Below, piece by piece: positions 1 to 12,200 of a stretch of 64,000 nucleotides of DNA; position 1 is the first letter of the stretch, and the number at the start of each line of letters is the position of its first letter. This DNA comes from Parus major (lineage: Eukaryota; Chordata; Aves; Passeriformes; Paridae). The DNA is taken from NCBI RefSeq assembly GCF_001522545.3, contig NC_031792.1:2191500-2255499 (forward strand), given 5' to 3'. Under the pieces are notes generated by a model. It did no database searches, was not told the origin of the DNA, and worked only from the letters and a program-made list of their open reading frames with translations. The position numbers and the translations under genes are program-made.

Positions 1-835
1 TGCTTCCTCTTACATCTTTTGCATCCTCTTATTTTTCACCTTTTGCATCCTCTCACTCTTCATGGCTGTGAACCCTCTAAATCCTTGCTTTTTTTTTTAT
101 GAATACCTCATGATGCTGCTGTTGCTGTTTGGAATTTCATTTCTTTTGTCACTGTACCAGAAAGTTTGGGTGTTTTATCGCTCTCACCAAAACGTTTCCA
201 CTCCGCAGTATCGCTGCACAAGGTTGGTGTTGGAAAACCGACCTCCCCGGGATGAAAAAGTGAAAGAAACTGGGTCCACTTCAAACCCAATAGAACAGAA
301 ACAGTTAAGGCAACCCCGGGGCACTCCTTTAGGCAGGCTCCAGAGCAGGTTTTCAAACAGCAGCGAGTGATGAAGTCATGGGGAGTCAGGGAGAATTAGC
401 TCAACCAGCCCATGATTCACTGGCCCTGCTTCTCACAACAACTCCGAGCCAAGCAGGGAACCTGCCTGGTAATTGCCTGCTCCGTGCTCTGCCCACTAAT
501 CCACCGTGCCCTGCACATCCTGAATATTTCCAGCCCTTTCTCATTTCTTCCACCTTTACCTGAAATAAATCCCCAGCCCAGAAAACGCGAGGCCGAGGTG
601 CAGCTGGGGTGTTCCTGCTGCGGGAGGGCTGGGAGCTGAAGCCAGCAGCTGTGTGGGGACATTGGGCAATGGCAGGGCAGGAAAGCAGCAGCTCCCAGGG
701 TGACAGCAGAGCTGGCAGAACGAGTTCAGGGCTCCGTGCTGCTCCCACGGGGATCGGATTCAGGCAGCAGCACATGCAGGTGGGTCAGTGGGGCTCTCCT
801 GGAAGAGAGGGCAGCTCTGCACAGACTCTGGGTTG

Positions 836-1095
836 TGATTTCATGGTTTGGGGTGGAAGTCCCAAATCCCCTCAAATCCCATCTCATTCTCGTTTTCAGG
901 GATGCCTTCCCCTATCCCAGCTTGTTCCAGCCTGGCCTTGGGCACTTCCAGGGATCCAGGGGCAGCCCCAGCTCCTGTGCCAGGACCTGCCACCCTCTGA
1001 GTAAAGAATTTCTTCCAAACATCAGTTCCAACCCTGCCTCCTTTCAGTGTAAAACCACTGTCCTGTTGTTATCACCCATCTAAAAAGTTCCTCTC
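836..1095 (-). mobile_element. CR1 LINE 3'-end fragment, antisense
   Basis: The stretch reads as the reverse complement of the avian CR1 3' end. It begins with a degraded tcatggtttgg...tggaag segment, passes the landmarks cagcctggccttgggcact and tccagggat, then gtaaagaatttcttccaaa, and ends in a tcagtgtaaaaccact segment. These landmarks occur in this order in antisense avian CR1 copies. The copy is truncated, with no ORF2 or reverse transcriptase segment, so it is an old, inactive 5'-truncated insertion. The exact subfamily cannot be assigned by eye. Confidence 0.8.
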
Positions 1096-3722
1096 CCCAC
1101 TTTTTATAAACCTCCTTAATGCTGGGAAGCCACAGAGAGGTTTCCCTGGAGCTTTCTCTTCCCCATGCAGAGCTGATGTGAGATGGACTCAATTTAGACG
1201 AGGTAGGCTGGATTTATAGGGCATAAATGGAAGCTGAGATGTTTGTGATGATTTGACCATCAGCTGTGTGTCTTACATTGGGGGATGAAGGGAAGGAAAG
1301 ATGAACCAACAGGACTCAGTAATTTGGGGGATGAATTTGGTTCAGTTCTGCTCAAGTCCTGCTCAGGAACTGTCTTCCTACAGCAAGACTTGGACTTTTT
1401 GGGTGCTGGGATCATCCAAGGAGCTCCTCCAGGGTACCACACAGGCCAAACACCGTTCCAGGGCTCAAACCAGGCCTGCAGGCTATGAGCAGGACCATGG
1501 GGAATGTTAATTATTGGAAGAAGTTGCAGGCAGGACGCGAGAGCCCCGTTGTGTAAGAGCGATACCGGGCGAGGCGCCGCAGCAGCGCCGGCGGAGTGAC
1601 AGCACAGAGGATTTGTGCAGCCTGGGGGACAACCCCTTCCCAGGGCTTCTGCTGAGTCTGGACAGGCTGAAGGGTAAAACCACAGCTCAGCATTAAATTA
1701 GAGGACAGACAGAGGGGAGGCTGAGTTAAAGGTCAATGTCAGATCAAAAAGGGTGAATTTATTCATTAAAAGCACAAGCTGGGAATTAGGGGAGCACCAC
1801 AGGAGCAGAGGCCAGGCTTTGGAGCAGCCTTGGACCCCAGAATTTGGGATTGTGCAGCCATCAACACGTTGCACAACTGTGCAGAGGATCCTGCGTGCTC
1901 ACAGGGCTTGTTGCACCGTGTTCATATTGTTTCTAATTAATTAATTAAAGCTGCGTTTCAAGGCTTCTGCTGGTTGCCTGCTGAGGCCAGGAAGGATCCC
2001 CCCACACACTTTGATGATTAACTTGGTTTCTGTGTCATTGGTTTTGAGTTGTTGTTTTCTTTCCCACCCTCTTTTCACTAGAGATCGGCCCTGTGGAGAG
2101 GGGGAGGTTGGGTGGAGCTGGCTGCACCTCTCAGGTGTCTGCTCAGCACCCAAACACCAGCTCCAAATCTGGGAGCAGGACGGGACATTCCTCAGCTGGA
2201 CTGGAAAAGGACCCCTGCAGGTTTCTCGCCATCTGCTTTGGCTTTGTGGGCCTGGGGTAGTTTGTCAGACTCAGTAACTCTGGAGCTGGGATTTCGTGGA
2301 TGGCTCCCCATTCCAACTCAGAGATGGAGATTCTGCTCCAGCCTGTTTGAAGTGCCCTGGGATCTTTGGGAACAAAGCAAGCTGCAAGAGAGAGAGGAGC
2401 TGATGGGATTTGTGACTCACAGAGCCCAGCCTGGAGAGAACGTGGGGAAACAGCAGGAGAAGGAGCAGCAGAACAAGGCAGGGAAAGAGGGAAAAGGGCA
2501 GCCAGATGTTACCAGAGTCTCCTATGAAATCCTGCAGATTTGGCAATCCCAAGCCAAGCATCCCCGCAGGCCGTGGTCCAGCAAGAGAGCAGAGCCCTGC
2601 CCTGGGGACAGAAGCTGTGGCTCTGTCCTGAGCCAGCCAGGGTCACTGCACAGCCTGGCACGGTGGCAGGGACAGAGGACAGCTGAGGATGAGGAAGGGG
2701 CAGTGCCTCCTCCCCTCACTGTGCTGGTGAGGAGCTGGGGATGTCGACAAAGTCGTGGATTTTGGGGTCAGCTCTGGGGTTTTGGCCAGTGTGTCATTGC
2801 TCAGAGCACATGTGGTGTCCCCTGAACGTTCCTTTACCTCTTAGAGAAGCCTCCAGTGGGATCTGACTCCTGAGAAGGCTCAGGAGGACAGGAGGCATCG
2901 GCAGGGCTGAGCAATCCCATGGATGTGGGAGAACCCCAGCAGAGAAAATCCCACTCCCGTGGCTCCTGCTCCTCCACGGGAGGGCACAGAAACCTCCACC
3001 AGCGGCTCTGGTTCTGCTTTGCAGCCAGCTCAGCTCCAGCTGCCCTGCAGGGAGGCTTTGGGTGGGCTTTGGGTTCCTGGAAATCAGGAAAAGGAGGGGA
3101 AAATCCTGAGGAGCGAGGCCACCACGCACAGCAAAGGAGAATGAGCTCAGCCCTGGTGTGTGGCTGTGCAGAGGAATTCTCGCTCTGAAAAGCCCCTGGG
3201 AAGTGAAACGGGAAAACATGTTGGAACAGGGACACTTATTCACCCTGTGACTGAGCAAGACAAATATCCAGCCCATGTGTGTGCCTGCACGTGTGGCTCC
3301 TGATTTACTCCCCTCTGCCTTCCCACTGTAAATACAGAAGGAAAAAATAGGACAGCAAGAGAAATACAGGACAGGGCGAGGGGGGAGACAGCAGGAAGAG
3401 GGGAAAACACTGGGAAAAGGATTGAAAAAAATCAGAGCAATTCTGGGAGATAAATACAAATATAAATATAAAATCTAGATAAGAGCATGAACCTGGGGCC
3501 TGAAGCTGCCTTACTCATGGCAATAAATTCAGGATAACGTGACAGGAGCCGTGCAGGTGGAGGGTCAGGACCAGACCTCGGGGAGGGTTTTGCATCCATC
3601 ACTCTTACTCAGCAGCACCGAGCTGCTTTGTCTGGGCTTGCAGTCCTGGGTCAGCATTATCCCTCTGCAGCCCAATCCCACCCTCTGGCTTTAGGGTGGT
3701 GGCAGCTGCCTGGGAAACAGCT

Positions 3723-3743
3723 CTGTGTGTGTGTGTGTGTGTC
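3723..3743. repeat. (GT)n microsatellite
   Basis: A short uninterrupted run of about ten alternating G/T dinucleotides. It is likely length-polymorphic, and I infer no function. Confidence 0.8.
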
Positions 3744-4430
3744 ATGCCACCCCCTTTTCCAGGAAAAACCAGCAGGATCAGCCAGGCCAGCGAGGCTGCT
3801 TTTGTCCAGGCAGCAGCACAGAGCGGGGGTTTTGGTGGCTGGAATTTAGATGGAAATGGGATCAGGTTGTCCTTGACACAGCTGCTGTTCCCAGCTCCCT
3901 TATCTGCTCCTGCCAGGGCTGCTCCGTGGTGGAGGCTTGGGAAGGGACCTGTAATTCAGCAGGAGCATGTGGACACCAGCCCTGGCTTGCAGGAATGGGA
4001 GTGCGATTTGGAAGCAGAGCTGGATGGAAAATGTCTGATGTTTGCCTTGGAAAGGAGCTGGGGACGGGCTGAGCACGGCGGCTCTGACGTCAGTGGCACT
4101 GAGCTCATGGGCCTTCCTCAGCACCTGTTTGTGTCTGCTCCCAGCCCCACCATGGCATGGCAGGGCCTGCACCTCTCATCCTGCTCCTGCCTCCCTCTAG
4201 GGGCTCCATCCTGGACAGTTCCTGCACCCCAAACAGCCTCCACCATCCCATCAACGCTCTGAGGCCTCTTTGCCTCGCTCCTACCTGCTCTGGGGGCAGA
4301 AAAGGCTCTTCCCACCCAGCTGAACAAACCTCTGAATGTTCTCCAGCTCAAGGAACATCCCCAGGAGGATCTGACTGGGAGTCAGGGCAGAAAATGAAGT
4401 TCTGAGTGGCACAGCAGTGACCACCCACTG

Positions 4431-4488
4431 TATCCCATCCTGTCCATCCCATCCTGTCCATCCCATCCTGTCCATCCCTGTCACCCTG
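4431..4488. repeat. 14-bp tandem repeat (CATCCCATCCTGTC)n
   Basis: Three to four near-perfect copies of the 14-mer CATCCCATCCTGTC stand head to tail, followed by a degraded CATCCCTGTCACCCTGTCACC tail. All reading frames through it are repetitive, so the open frames here are not evidence of coding. Confidence 0.85.
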
Positions 4489-5494
4489 TCACCAGTGTGG
4501 TCCCTGAGGCTGCAGAGCCCCTGTGCAGCTGCACAGGATCTTTGGGAAGTGCCCAGAGGGCCCAGGAACTCCTGCATTCCTGCCTCCCCACAGTGCAGAG
4601 CCTGCTCCTCCAGCACCACCCGACCTCCCTGTAGGTGGGACTGTTGTGAAAGAGGGGAAAATCACGGGGGAGATTCCCAGGAACGCCAGGGAGCTGGGAA
4701 GGGATGCTGCTTGCTGTGCACGGGCACGGCACACCTGGAGCTGGGGCACGGCAGGGAGCCCGGCCTGCTCTCCTGCCCCGCTTTATTACATTAATTGCGT
4801 TCGAGTTGGAGGCTCCATCAAGTCCCAGCGCAGCCTGGTGTGGCGTCCCAGGGCTGGCTGGCACCCAGGCAGGAGAGCCAAGGTGTGGGGAAGGTTGGGA
4901 GAGGAAGCTGCAGCTCCCTCCTGCAGCAGGGAATGGCCTGGCCCCACATTCCAGGGCTCCCTGTGCTCTCGGGGCTCCCTGGGGCAGTTCCCTGGCAGGG
5001 GGACACAGAGGTGCTGGGCAGTGCTGGAAGGGGCTCACACCTCCTCCCCAAGGCTCTGGAGCTCGGATTTTCCTGCCCTCAGTGCTCACATCCTGCCCAT
5101 GCAGCATCACCAGTGGAGATTTCCCTCCCAGGACACTTTTAGTGTTTTATTTCCTAGAGCAGGACCCTCTGAGCATCCACCCAGGGCCCCCAGGCTGGTT
5201 TTGCAGCCCTGCTGACCACCCAAATCCCTCCTTTCCTGCCTCTGCCAGGCTCCTCCAGCATCCTCTGCCCATCCCAGCTCCCCTTGTCCTGCCCACCCCA
5301 GCCTGGGAGCACACAGGAGGTGCTCACCCCTCTTTGCTGACTGTCTGCACCCCTATTCCCACCCCAGGGATCCCCCACCCTGGATCCCGCTGCGGCCACA
5401 GGTGCTGAGCCCTTCCACTTCCCCTTTCAGGCGTGGAACAAGGACAGGCATTATCCCTGCATGGTGGATTTCCTGGGATCTGGGGTTTCTGGGT

Positions 5495-5765
5495 GAGATG
5501 GGGGATGGAGAGGGGATGTGGAGATGGAGGGGGAGATGGAAATGGAGAGAGAAGAGGGGAGATGGAGATGGGAGATGAGGATGGAGAGGAGAAATGGAGA
5601 TGGAAATGGGAGGTGAGGATGGAGAGGAGAAATGGAGATGGAGGAAGGGAAGAGGAGAGGGAAGATGAGGATGGAAAGGGGAGATGGAGATGGGAGGTGG
5701 AGAGCAGAAAAGGACACGGAGAGGGGAGCTGAGGATGGAGGGGATGCAGAGGGAGAGGCTGGGGA
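5495..5765 (+). repeat. purine-rich (GGAGATG / GAGGATGGAGA) minisatellite-like tract
   Basis: About 270 bases are almost entirely A and G with interspersed T, built from GGAGATGG, GATGAGGATGGAGAGG and GAAATGGAGATGG words. A 27-bp segment (gaggatggagaggagaaatgg...) is repeated at 5577 and 5615, and again in diverged form at 5667. Strong purine/pyrimidine strand asymmetry of this kind can form triplex-like DNA. The protein frames through it are Gly/Glu/Met/Asp-rich on one strand and Ser/Pro/Phe-rich on the other, and I treat them as non-coding. Confidence 0.8.
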
Positions 5766-8700
5766 GCTGTGCCCAGCAGAGGAGGTGCTGTGGGGCAGGA
5801 CACCCCGCACGGGCTGCCAGCCACTAGGTGTCCTCCGTGGCCCACACACGGGTGTCAGGGGCCCCAAAAACCCGGGCGTGCTGGAAAATCCCTCCAGAAC
5901 ACGGCAGCTCAGTTCCTCTCCACCTTGGGATCGGAGCGGGTGCCTGGAGCTGAGCGGAGCCGGGGGGTGTTATCACAATTCCGTGCTTTTGGTGGGAAGG
6001 TGGATGCCTGGACCATCCCTGGGTCCATCCCTGGTGCATTACACTGGTCTAATCCTGCTGGCTTTTCCACGCTTTGGGAAAGGGGGAAATGCACTGGCAC
6101 TGCACTGCGGCCAGCCCTGGGGAGGCTGTGCTGGAGCCGGTTCTCCATCCTGCAGGTCCCCGGCAGGGTCAGCGCCCTCGGGATCCCTTCCCAGCAGAAG
6201 CCGGGCTCCCTGGGGCTGTGGTAATCCCCTTCCCTCTCCTCCTTCCTTCTGGAATGCCCCGCATGCTGGGAAGGGTTGGGGAACACCCCAGATTCCATCC
6301 CGGGGGTGAAATCCTGGAAATCCCTGCGAGAAGAGCCGGCAGTGAGCGGGGCTGCCTGTGCGGGGTGCAGGAGGGTAATTCCTTTCCCCATCCCCTTGAA
6401 ATAAACCCCGTTATCTTATCAGCGCACTCCTCATCCCCTCAGAAGCACCGTGTAAACATCCCGCAGCAAACCTCTCTCCACGACAATTTCCTTGCCAAAC
6501 AAAGCCACTTCCCGACTGGAGTGATGCTGGAGAGGGAGGATTTCTGTACCCGCTGCTGTTTGAACAAGAGAGGAGCAAACAGAGCTCCCTTTTCGGGGAG
6601 CTCACCGTGCACCTGCTCGGCCGAGTTTCATCACTGGAAGGTGTCTGTGGGAACTGCTCATTAAAATCCTGGCAGCTCATCACGGCTGCTTTGTGCAGCT
6701 CCTAACCTGGAATTTGGCTGAGGGAGGGAGATAAGCCGGCAGGAGCTGCCAAGGGAGGGTTTTTTTTACATTCCAGGCTGTCAGGCAGTCGGGTTGATGT
6801 CTTATTCCAGAGGATGGCACCTCCAGGGGCACAGCAGGGCTCAGTGGGGAAGGGGCTGCTTGTGCAGGGATCACAGAATCGTGGAGCTGCTGCTGGGCAC
6901 CAGCCAGAGAGCTGGAGAGGAGGAGATGACAGAACACTCAATGTCCTCAGCCCCTGTTTTTTCTTTCTTTCATTCATTCCCTGACACTGCTGTGGGATTC
7001 AGAGCAGTCCCTGGGCTGCTCCACTGCACCCCAGGTAATGCTGGAGACAGGCCAGGACCTGTCAGGGATTTTAAATGCTCTTCTTCAGCGCTTCAGCTCA
7101 GTCTCAGGAAGCCCTTCCAGCTCTCCCTGGTGTTTCCTCCTCCTCCTCGGAGTGACCCAGCCCGGCTGGAGCAGAGCCCTTGGCCGCCTTCCTCCCTTAT
7201 TGAGAGAGAGAAAGGGGAGAAAGGGGTGAAGAACAGAAACTAAATTAGTCTCCCAGCTGGTAGTAGCGATTCCAGGAGCCTGTCCAAGTCCTTCTCCAGC
7301 ACCAGGCTGTGGTGCAGCCCCTCACCGAGCTCCAGGAGGAGAAAGGGAAGAGTTTAACACAGCAGCTCAAATAGAACATGGGAGAAAATCCCCCTGGGTG
7401 TTGTGAATTGATTGCTTTGAGATAATTTCTGCATCACTCCACAAGCCATGGAATACCCCAAAATGAGGTGCTGGTGCACAGGATGCTTTGCACTCTTGCC
7501 CTGTGTCCACACCAACTCTTTGTATTATTCAGCAGTTGCTGAATGGTGACTGAGAGGAAAATTTAACTACAGTCTTGGGATTTAACTCTGTTTTTTCAAA
7601 GCTGGAGAGATTAGAAGTGAGAGAAAAGGTAAAGCCGTGTCCATTCTGGGCTGAATCCTGGTTTCAGCAGCTCTCTAGTTCAGGGAATTGCATTTTCTCT
7701 CCATTTGCAGACTGCCCGGCTCTCAGAGGATGGGTTACACCTCTCTGATGAAGTGCAGGAGCACTCTGAGACCAGATCTGAAATAATTCCGATTCCCCAA
7801 AGGGATGTACAGTAAAAGGGGCAATACAGAGCTTTAGAGTGAGAATCCTCCAAGTCCTGACACGCTGGAAAAAGAATCTATAAGGCTTAAGATCAGTGGG
7901 GAAAGAAATCTGGGCTGGTCCTGGCATTGTCAGGGGGTGTTCTGTGAATTCCCAGGGTCAAACTGGGACGTGGAAAGAGAATTCTGCAAAATTATTCACC
8001 TGACACAGCCCAAGCAAATGTCTTCTTTGGAAGATTTTCTCTTACTTATCCTGAAAATCAATGACATTGATAACAGCAGGGGATGTATTCTGGCATGGAA
8101 TAGAGATGAATTTCCTCAGCAGTGTTCACTGAACCAGCGAGGAAAGGCATTGCCCTGTCCTGGGGTTTGATCAGCAATGAGGGCAGCACGCAAAGAAAGC
8201 AACCTCTGATTCAGAGATTAACTGCTGATTCAATGAAAATGAAATGGAAAGGCAAACAAAGCCTGCAAACGAGATCCTCGATTTCAAATAGGCAAATCCT
8301 CGTTGGTGGGGAGAAATCCACAGGAATGAAAATTGGACTCGGGAGCTCAGAGAAGCGATTGCAATTTTTCTTTAAAGAAAAAAAACAAAAAACAAAACCT
8401 TTTTTTCTTCCTTCAAAAAAAGAAAAAAAACAACAAGCAGAGTTCAAAATGTTTGAGAGGACACCTTCCAAAGGAGTTTTCCAGTTCCAGCTGGATGAAT
8501 AACCACCTCAAAAGGATGCTAAGAGTCACCAGAATGCCTGCAAGGGATGGAGAAACAGGCCAGATCAGCAGGGAGAGCAGAGGTCGGTGTGTGCAGGAAT
8601 CAGCTGTCAAAGGCCAGGCTGAGTAACCTTGAAAGAGGCGCTAAAATAACCGGCCCCGGGTTCTTTGCATGCACAACAAAAAGGGCAGCGAGGAGGGGAG

Positions 8701-9070
8701 AATGGGTGATGTTTTGCAATCGGAAAGGGGGTAGGGATGAGTCTCAGGATTGCCTCAAAAGAGTTTAATCATCAGTGGGAAAAGGGCTGAGTGCGGGGCA
8801 AGTGCAGGCAGAGGTCCCGAAGGGAAATCGCCAAGTTCCCGGCAGAGGCAAAACTCAGAGCTCTCTGGGGAGGAGGATTCAAGGAAAAAAAGCTCCTTCC
8901 CTCTGGTCCTGAAGAGTGGAGGAATCAGGGCTCCTTCAGCAGGGTTTTCAGCAGCTCACGATATCACAGGGTCAGGGCACCTAATTCAGGATCTGCAACT
9001 AAAAAGGGGATGGAGCTGGGAGAAATTATTGCCGATCTATACGGAAATGCTGCTTCGCTCCTCAGCAGGA

Positions 9071-9255
9071 TGTCACAGAATCCTGGAGTGGTTTGGGCTG
9101 GAAGGGACCTTCAAATCCATCTCATTCCACACCTGCCACAGGCAGGAACACCTTCCACCATCCCACGTTGCTCCAACCTGGCCTTGGACACTTCCAGGGA
9201 TGAGGCAGCCACAGCTCCTCTGTGCCTGGGCCTCCCCATCCTCACAATCAGACCA
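9071..9255 (-). mobile_element. CR1 LINE 3'-end fragment, antisense
   Basis: This is a clear antisense CR1 tail. It opens with tcacagaatcctggagtgg and tttgggctggaagggacct, continues with caaatccatctcattccac, gcaggaacaccttccacca and tggccttggacacttccag, and fades in a cctccccatcctcacaatca segment. Only the last ~190 bp of the element survive. The copy is truncated and non-coding. Confidence 0.88.
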
Positions 9256-12200
9256 AATTTTTCAGGGGAAAAGAGCCAAGTTTACAGAAAAATGGAAAAA
9301 CAAATTTAACTGTGGCTGCCTAGGTTGCTTTTCTGACTGGTTGTTTTTGTTTTCTAAAAGAATTCAGCTTGTAGATAGAGCCTTGTGGGGGGAAGGAAAA
9401 ACCTCTTTATTTTGAGGAAGACAGCTGTGATATGATTTAACCTGAGATTGCTCCAGCAGATCCGAGCTCTGGTTTTGTGTCCTCCTTCCACGTGGCCATG
9501 AGTGAGCTGTGACTCCAGCCCTGAGATTACAGAGAGATTCCAGTCTCCTGCTGTTATTCCCAAACCCAGCAGATCCAGGTCTGCTCTGCTTCCCTGCACA
9601 AATCAGCCAGAAACCCGGGCCTGGCCTTCCCCTTCTCCTCACTTTCCTCTCCTCCTGCTCAGACACGTCCCTGAGGAGGCCAAAAGTCAGGGCTGCTCCA
9701 GGAGGGAGCCCCTGAAGTGACACAGGGGGAGAGGAGCCAGCTGGCAAGGGAATGACTCTGGGAGGGGTGGCAGGAAAAGGGGAAAGAAGGGGAGCAAAAA
9801 AAGTTAAGGACAGAGAAAACATTTTTGCTCCAATTTGTGCGAAGTCTCCCCGTTGTGCATTAGCAAAAATCTCCTTTTTCCGGCAGCAGCTGCAGCCTCG
9901 GAGCTACAGCCTGGAACTGGGGAGGATGAAAGCAAAGGAAGAGGTGGGAGAGGGCCCAAGCCTTGCTCAGGCAGCGGGATGTGGGATGTGGGAGCTGCAG
10001 CAGTGCCTTGGCTGTCAGCACTTTCTGCTGCTCCCCAGCACTGCCCTGGCAGCACATCTGAGCCTGCACAGCGGGAAGGGGCTGCAGGGAGGCAGGGATA
10101 GGGATGGAAAGGAGGGAAAGAGGAGCTGTGTTGCCCAGAGGCACCTCAGTGTCCAGCAGTGGCCAGAGACTGCCCAGGACTCCCTCAGGGTCAGTCTTTG
10201 CCAGCCAGGACTTTCTGCTCCAGATAAAAGCTCCTCTCAGTGCCCCTGGCTGGCAGGCAGCAGCTCCACTCCAGCACCAATTCTCCTCTTGGCACTGCAG
10301 GAGCAGATGGGAAGATCTCCTAGCTCAGTTGGAAGAGCCTGTCCTGACTCTGGGGTTTTTGTTCCTTCTTTTATTTAAAACCACAGTTCATGTCTCCAGC
10401 GCTAAGCTGTGCTGCTCGTAACCCCCGGATCCTGCACGGAGCAGGTCTGCTCCTGCTCTGGCTCAGGGGAGGTGTTCAAAGTGCTCCTGCAGGGCAGGGG
10501 AGGGGGTTGGCAGCTGTTTGCTTCACCATCCCTTTCAGAGCTGTTTTCTGCACTGTCTCCTGTCCACCCCAGACCTCCCTGCACCCCTCCTCAGACTCAG
10601 GGGGTTCTGTGCCTTCCCTCCAGGTGCTCCATGTGGACCTTCCCACCCTCCAGCACTGCCAGATGAGCCCAGGGCAGAGCCACCCATCCTCGGAGGGGCT
10701 GGGAACCTCCTCCCCAGCTCAGAGACGAAGCAGTCCCCAAACAGCACAGCAGAGCCCAACCTTTTCCAAGGCGCCTTCCCGGCCAGGATTAATCATTACA
10801 CCAAAATGCAACATTTCCACAAAACCCCGGGTGGCTGCAGCGCCAGGGGAGGGCTGTGCTGCCTTTCTCTGTGCTGCCCTTCCCTGTCCTGCCCCATGGC
10901 AGCATTGCAGAGCTGTGCTGGGAGCGTTCCCTGGCATCCTGTGCTGCTGGGGAGGTTCTGCTCCGAGGGAACAGCTCGGGGCTCCTCGCAGCTCGTGTTT
11001 GGAGCAGGGGCCCCTCTCCTTTCCCCCTTTTTACGAGGAGCTGGCCCCTTTCAACTGACAGCAGGGCTTTCCTGCCAGGCTTGTTAGCTTTAGCTGGAAC
11101 AATTTCCTTTGAACTCGGCTTGAATTAACATCTCCATGGCAATGGGATCAGGGCTTTGTCTCTTCGCAACCTGCCCTTCACCCTGGGCACGGGAGGTGGG
11201 CAGGGATGGGCAGGGCACCCTGGCCAGCAGCACCAGCCCCTGCTGGGGGAGAGCACAGGGCAAGGCAGGGGTGGTTCTGGGCCTGGAGCTTCCCCAGGGG
11301 GAGCAGCTGCTGGCAGCTCCCTGCTCGGCTCAGAGGAGCTGCAGTGCTGGATGTGCGCTGGGCTGGAAGCGAAGCGCGTTTCTCTCTCCCATGAAGAATG
11401 CCAGACAGTTTTCCTGGGGCTGGGTTTCTCTGGTGCACTGGAAGGAAAGCTGCTGCTCTGTCCAAACTCAGCTTTCCCCCTTCTTTCCCCTCATCTCTCC
11501 CGCAGCCATCCCCCTCCCTGCTCCTTCACCTCTGGGGCTTGGGAATGTGCTGCTTCCCAGGGAGATTCTCCCGTGCTCCCGGGGACTCTCTGCCTGTTTG
11601 CTGCTCAAATTCTCCTCCTTGCTCCCCCTCTAGCTCCCCCAGAAGGAAGATCCCCCTCTTTGAACTTGACCTTTCCAGTTCTGCTGCCTGAGCATCACCC
11701 CCAGCCCCGTCCAGCCTGGCCACCACATAAAGAACCACTTTATTCCCTCCCTGTCCCACTCCTGCTCCAGCCCTGGCCCACGTGGCTGTTTGGCAGGAGT
11801 GGGCTCTCCTCAACAATATGGGTTTTTTTCCTCTTGTGCAGTGAGAGGCTGCTTTTGCAGCCAACTCCGTAGGTGGGGGAAAAAAAAAAGAAAAAAAAAG
11901 AGGCCTTTTTCTTGGAATGTCGGGTAAATTCTTTGGGAGCTGCCTGGGGGAATCGCAGCTCAGCTTCTTCTTTTTGGAAGTGATGTAAACAGCGCAGGGC
12001 TGCTCCTCTTCATCCTCTTCTCTGCTCCTAAACACCCTGTGCCCTTCCTGCTCCCCACTCCCAGCATCCTGGGAGCGCTCTGTTCCATGGGCAGAGTTTT
12101 GCTGGGGGTTACACTGAGGTCAAGCTGTGATCCCCAAAAGATGTGGGGAGCAGGACATGCTGGGGTCAGTGTGGGTCCAGCAGGGGCCACAGGGAAAGGA

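Noticed and set aside
62..370. 102-codon frame with a hydrophobic segment (MMLLLLFGISFLLSLY)
   Set aside because: A single membrane-like stretch from T-rich DNA, no homologue recognised, and an opposite-strand open frame of similar length.
2112..2825. Plus-strand open frame of 237 codons
   Set aside because: No motif recognised and overlapping open frames on the other strand. Codon use resembles surrounding non-coding DNA.
5324..5867. Ser/Pro/Phe-rich frames of 138-173 codons
   Set aside because: They are the complement of the purine-rich tract and therefore low-complexity artefacts.
8370..8435. A-rich/T-rich alternating stretch as a possible retroposon tail
   Set aside because: No flanking duplication or recognisable element body. 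Simple low complexity.
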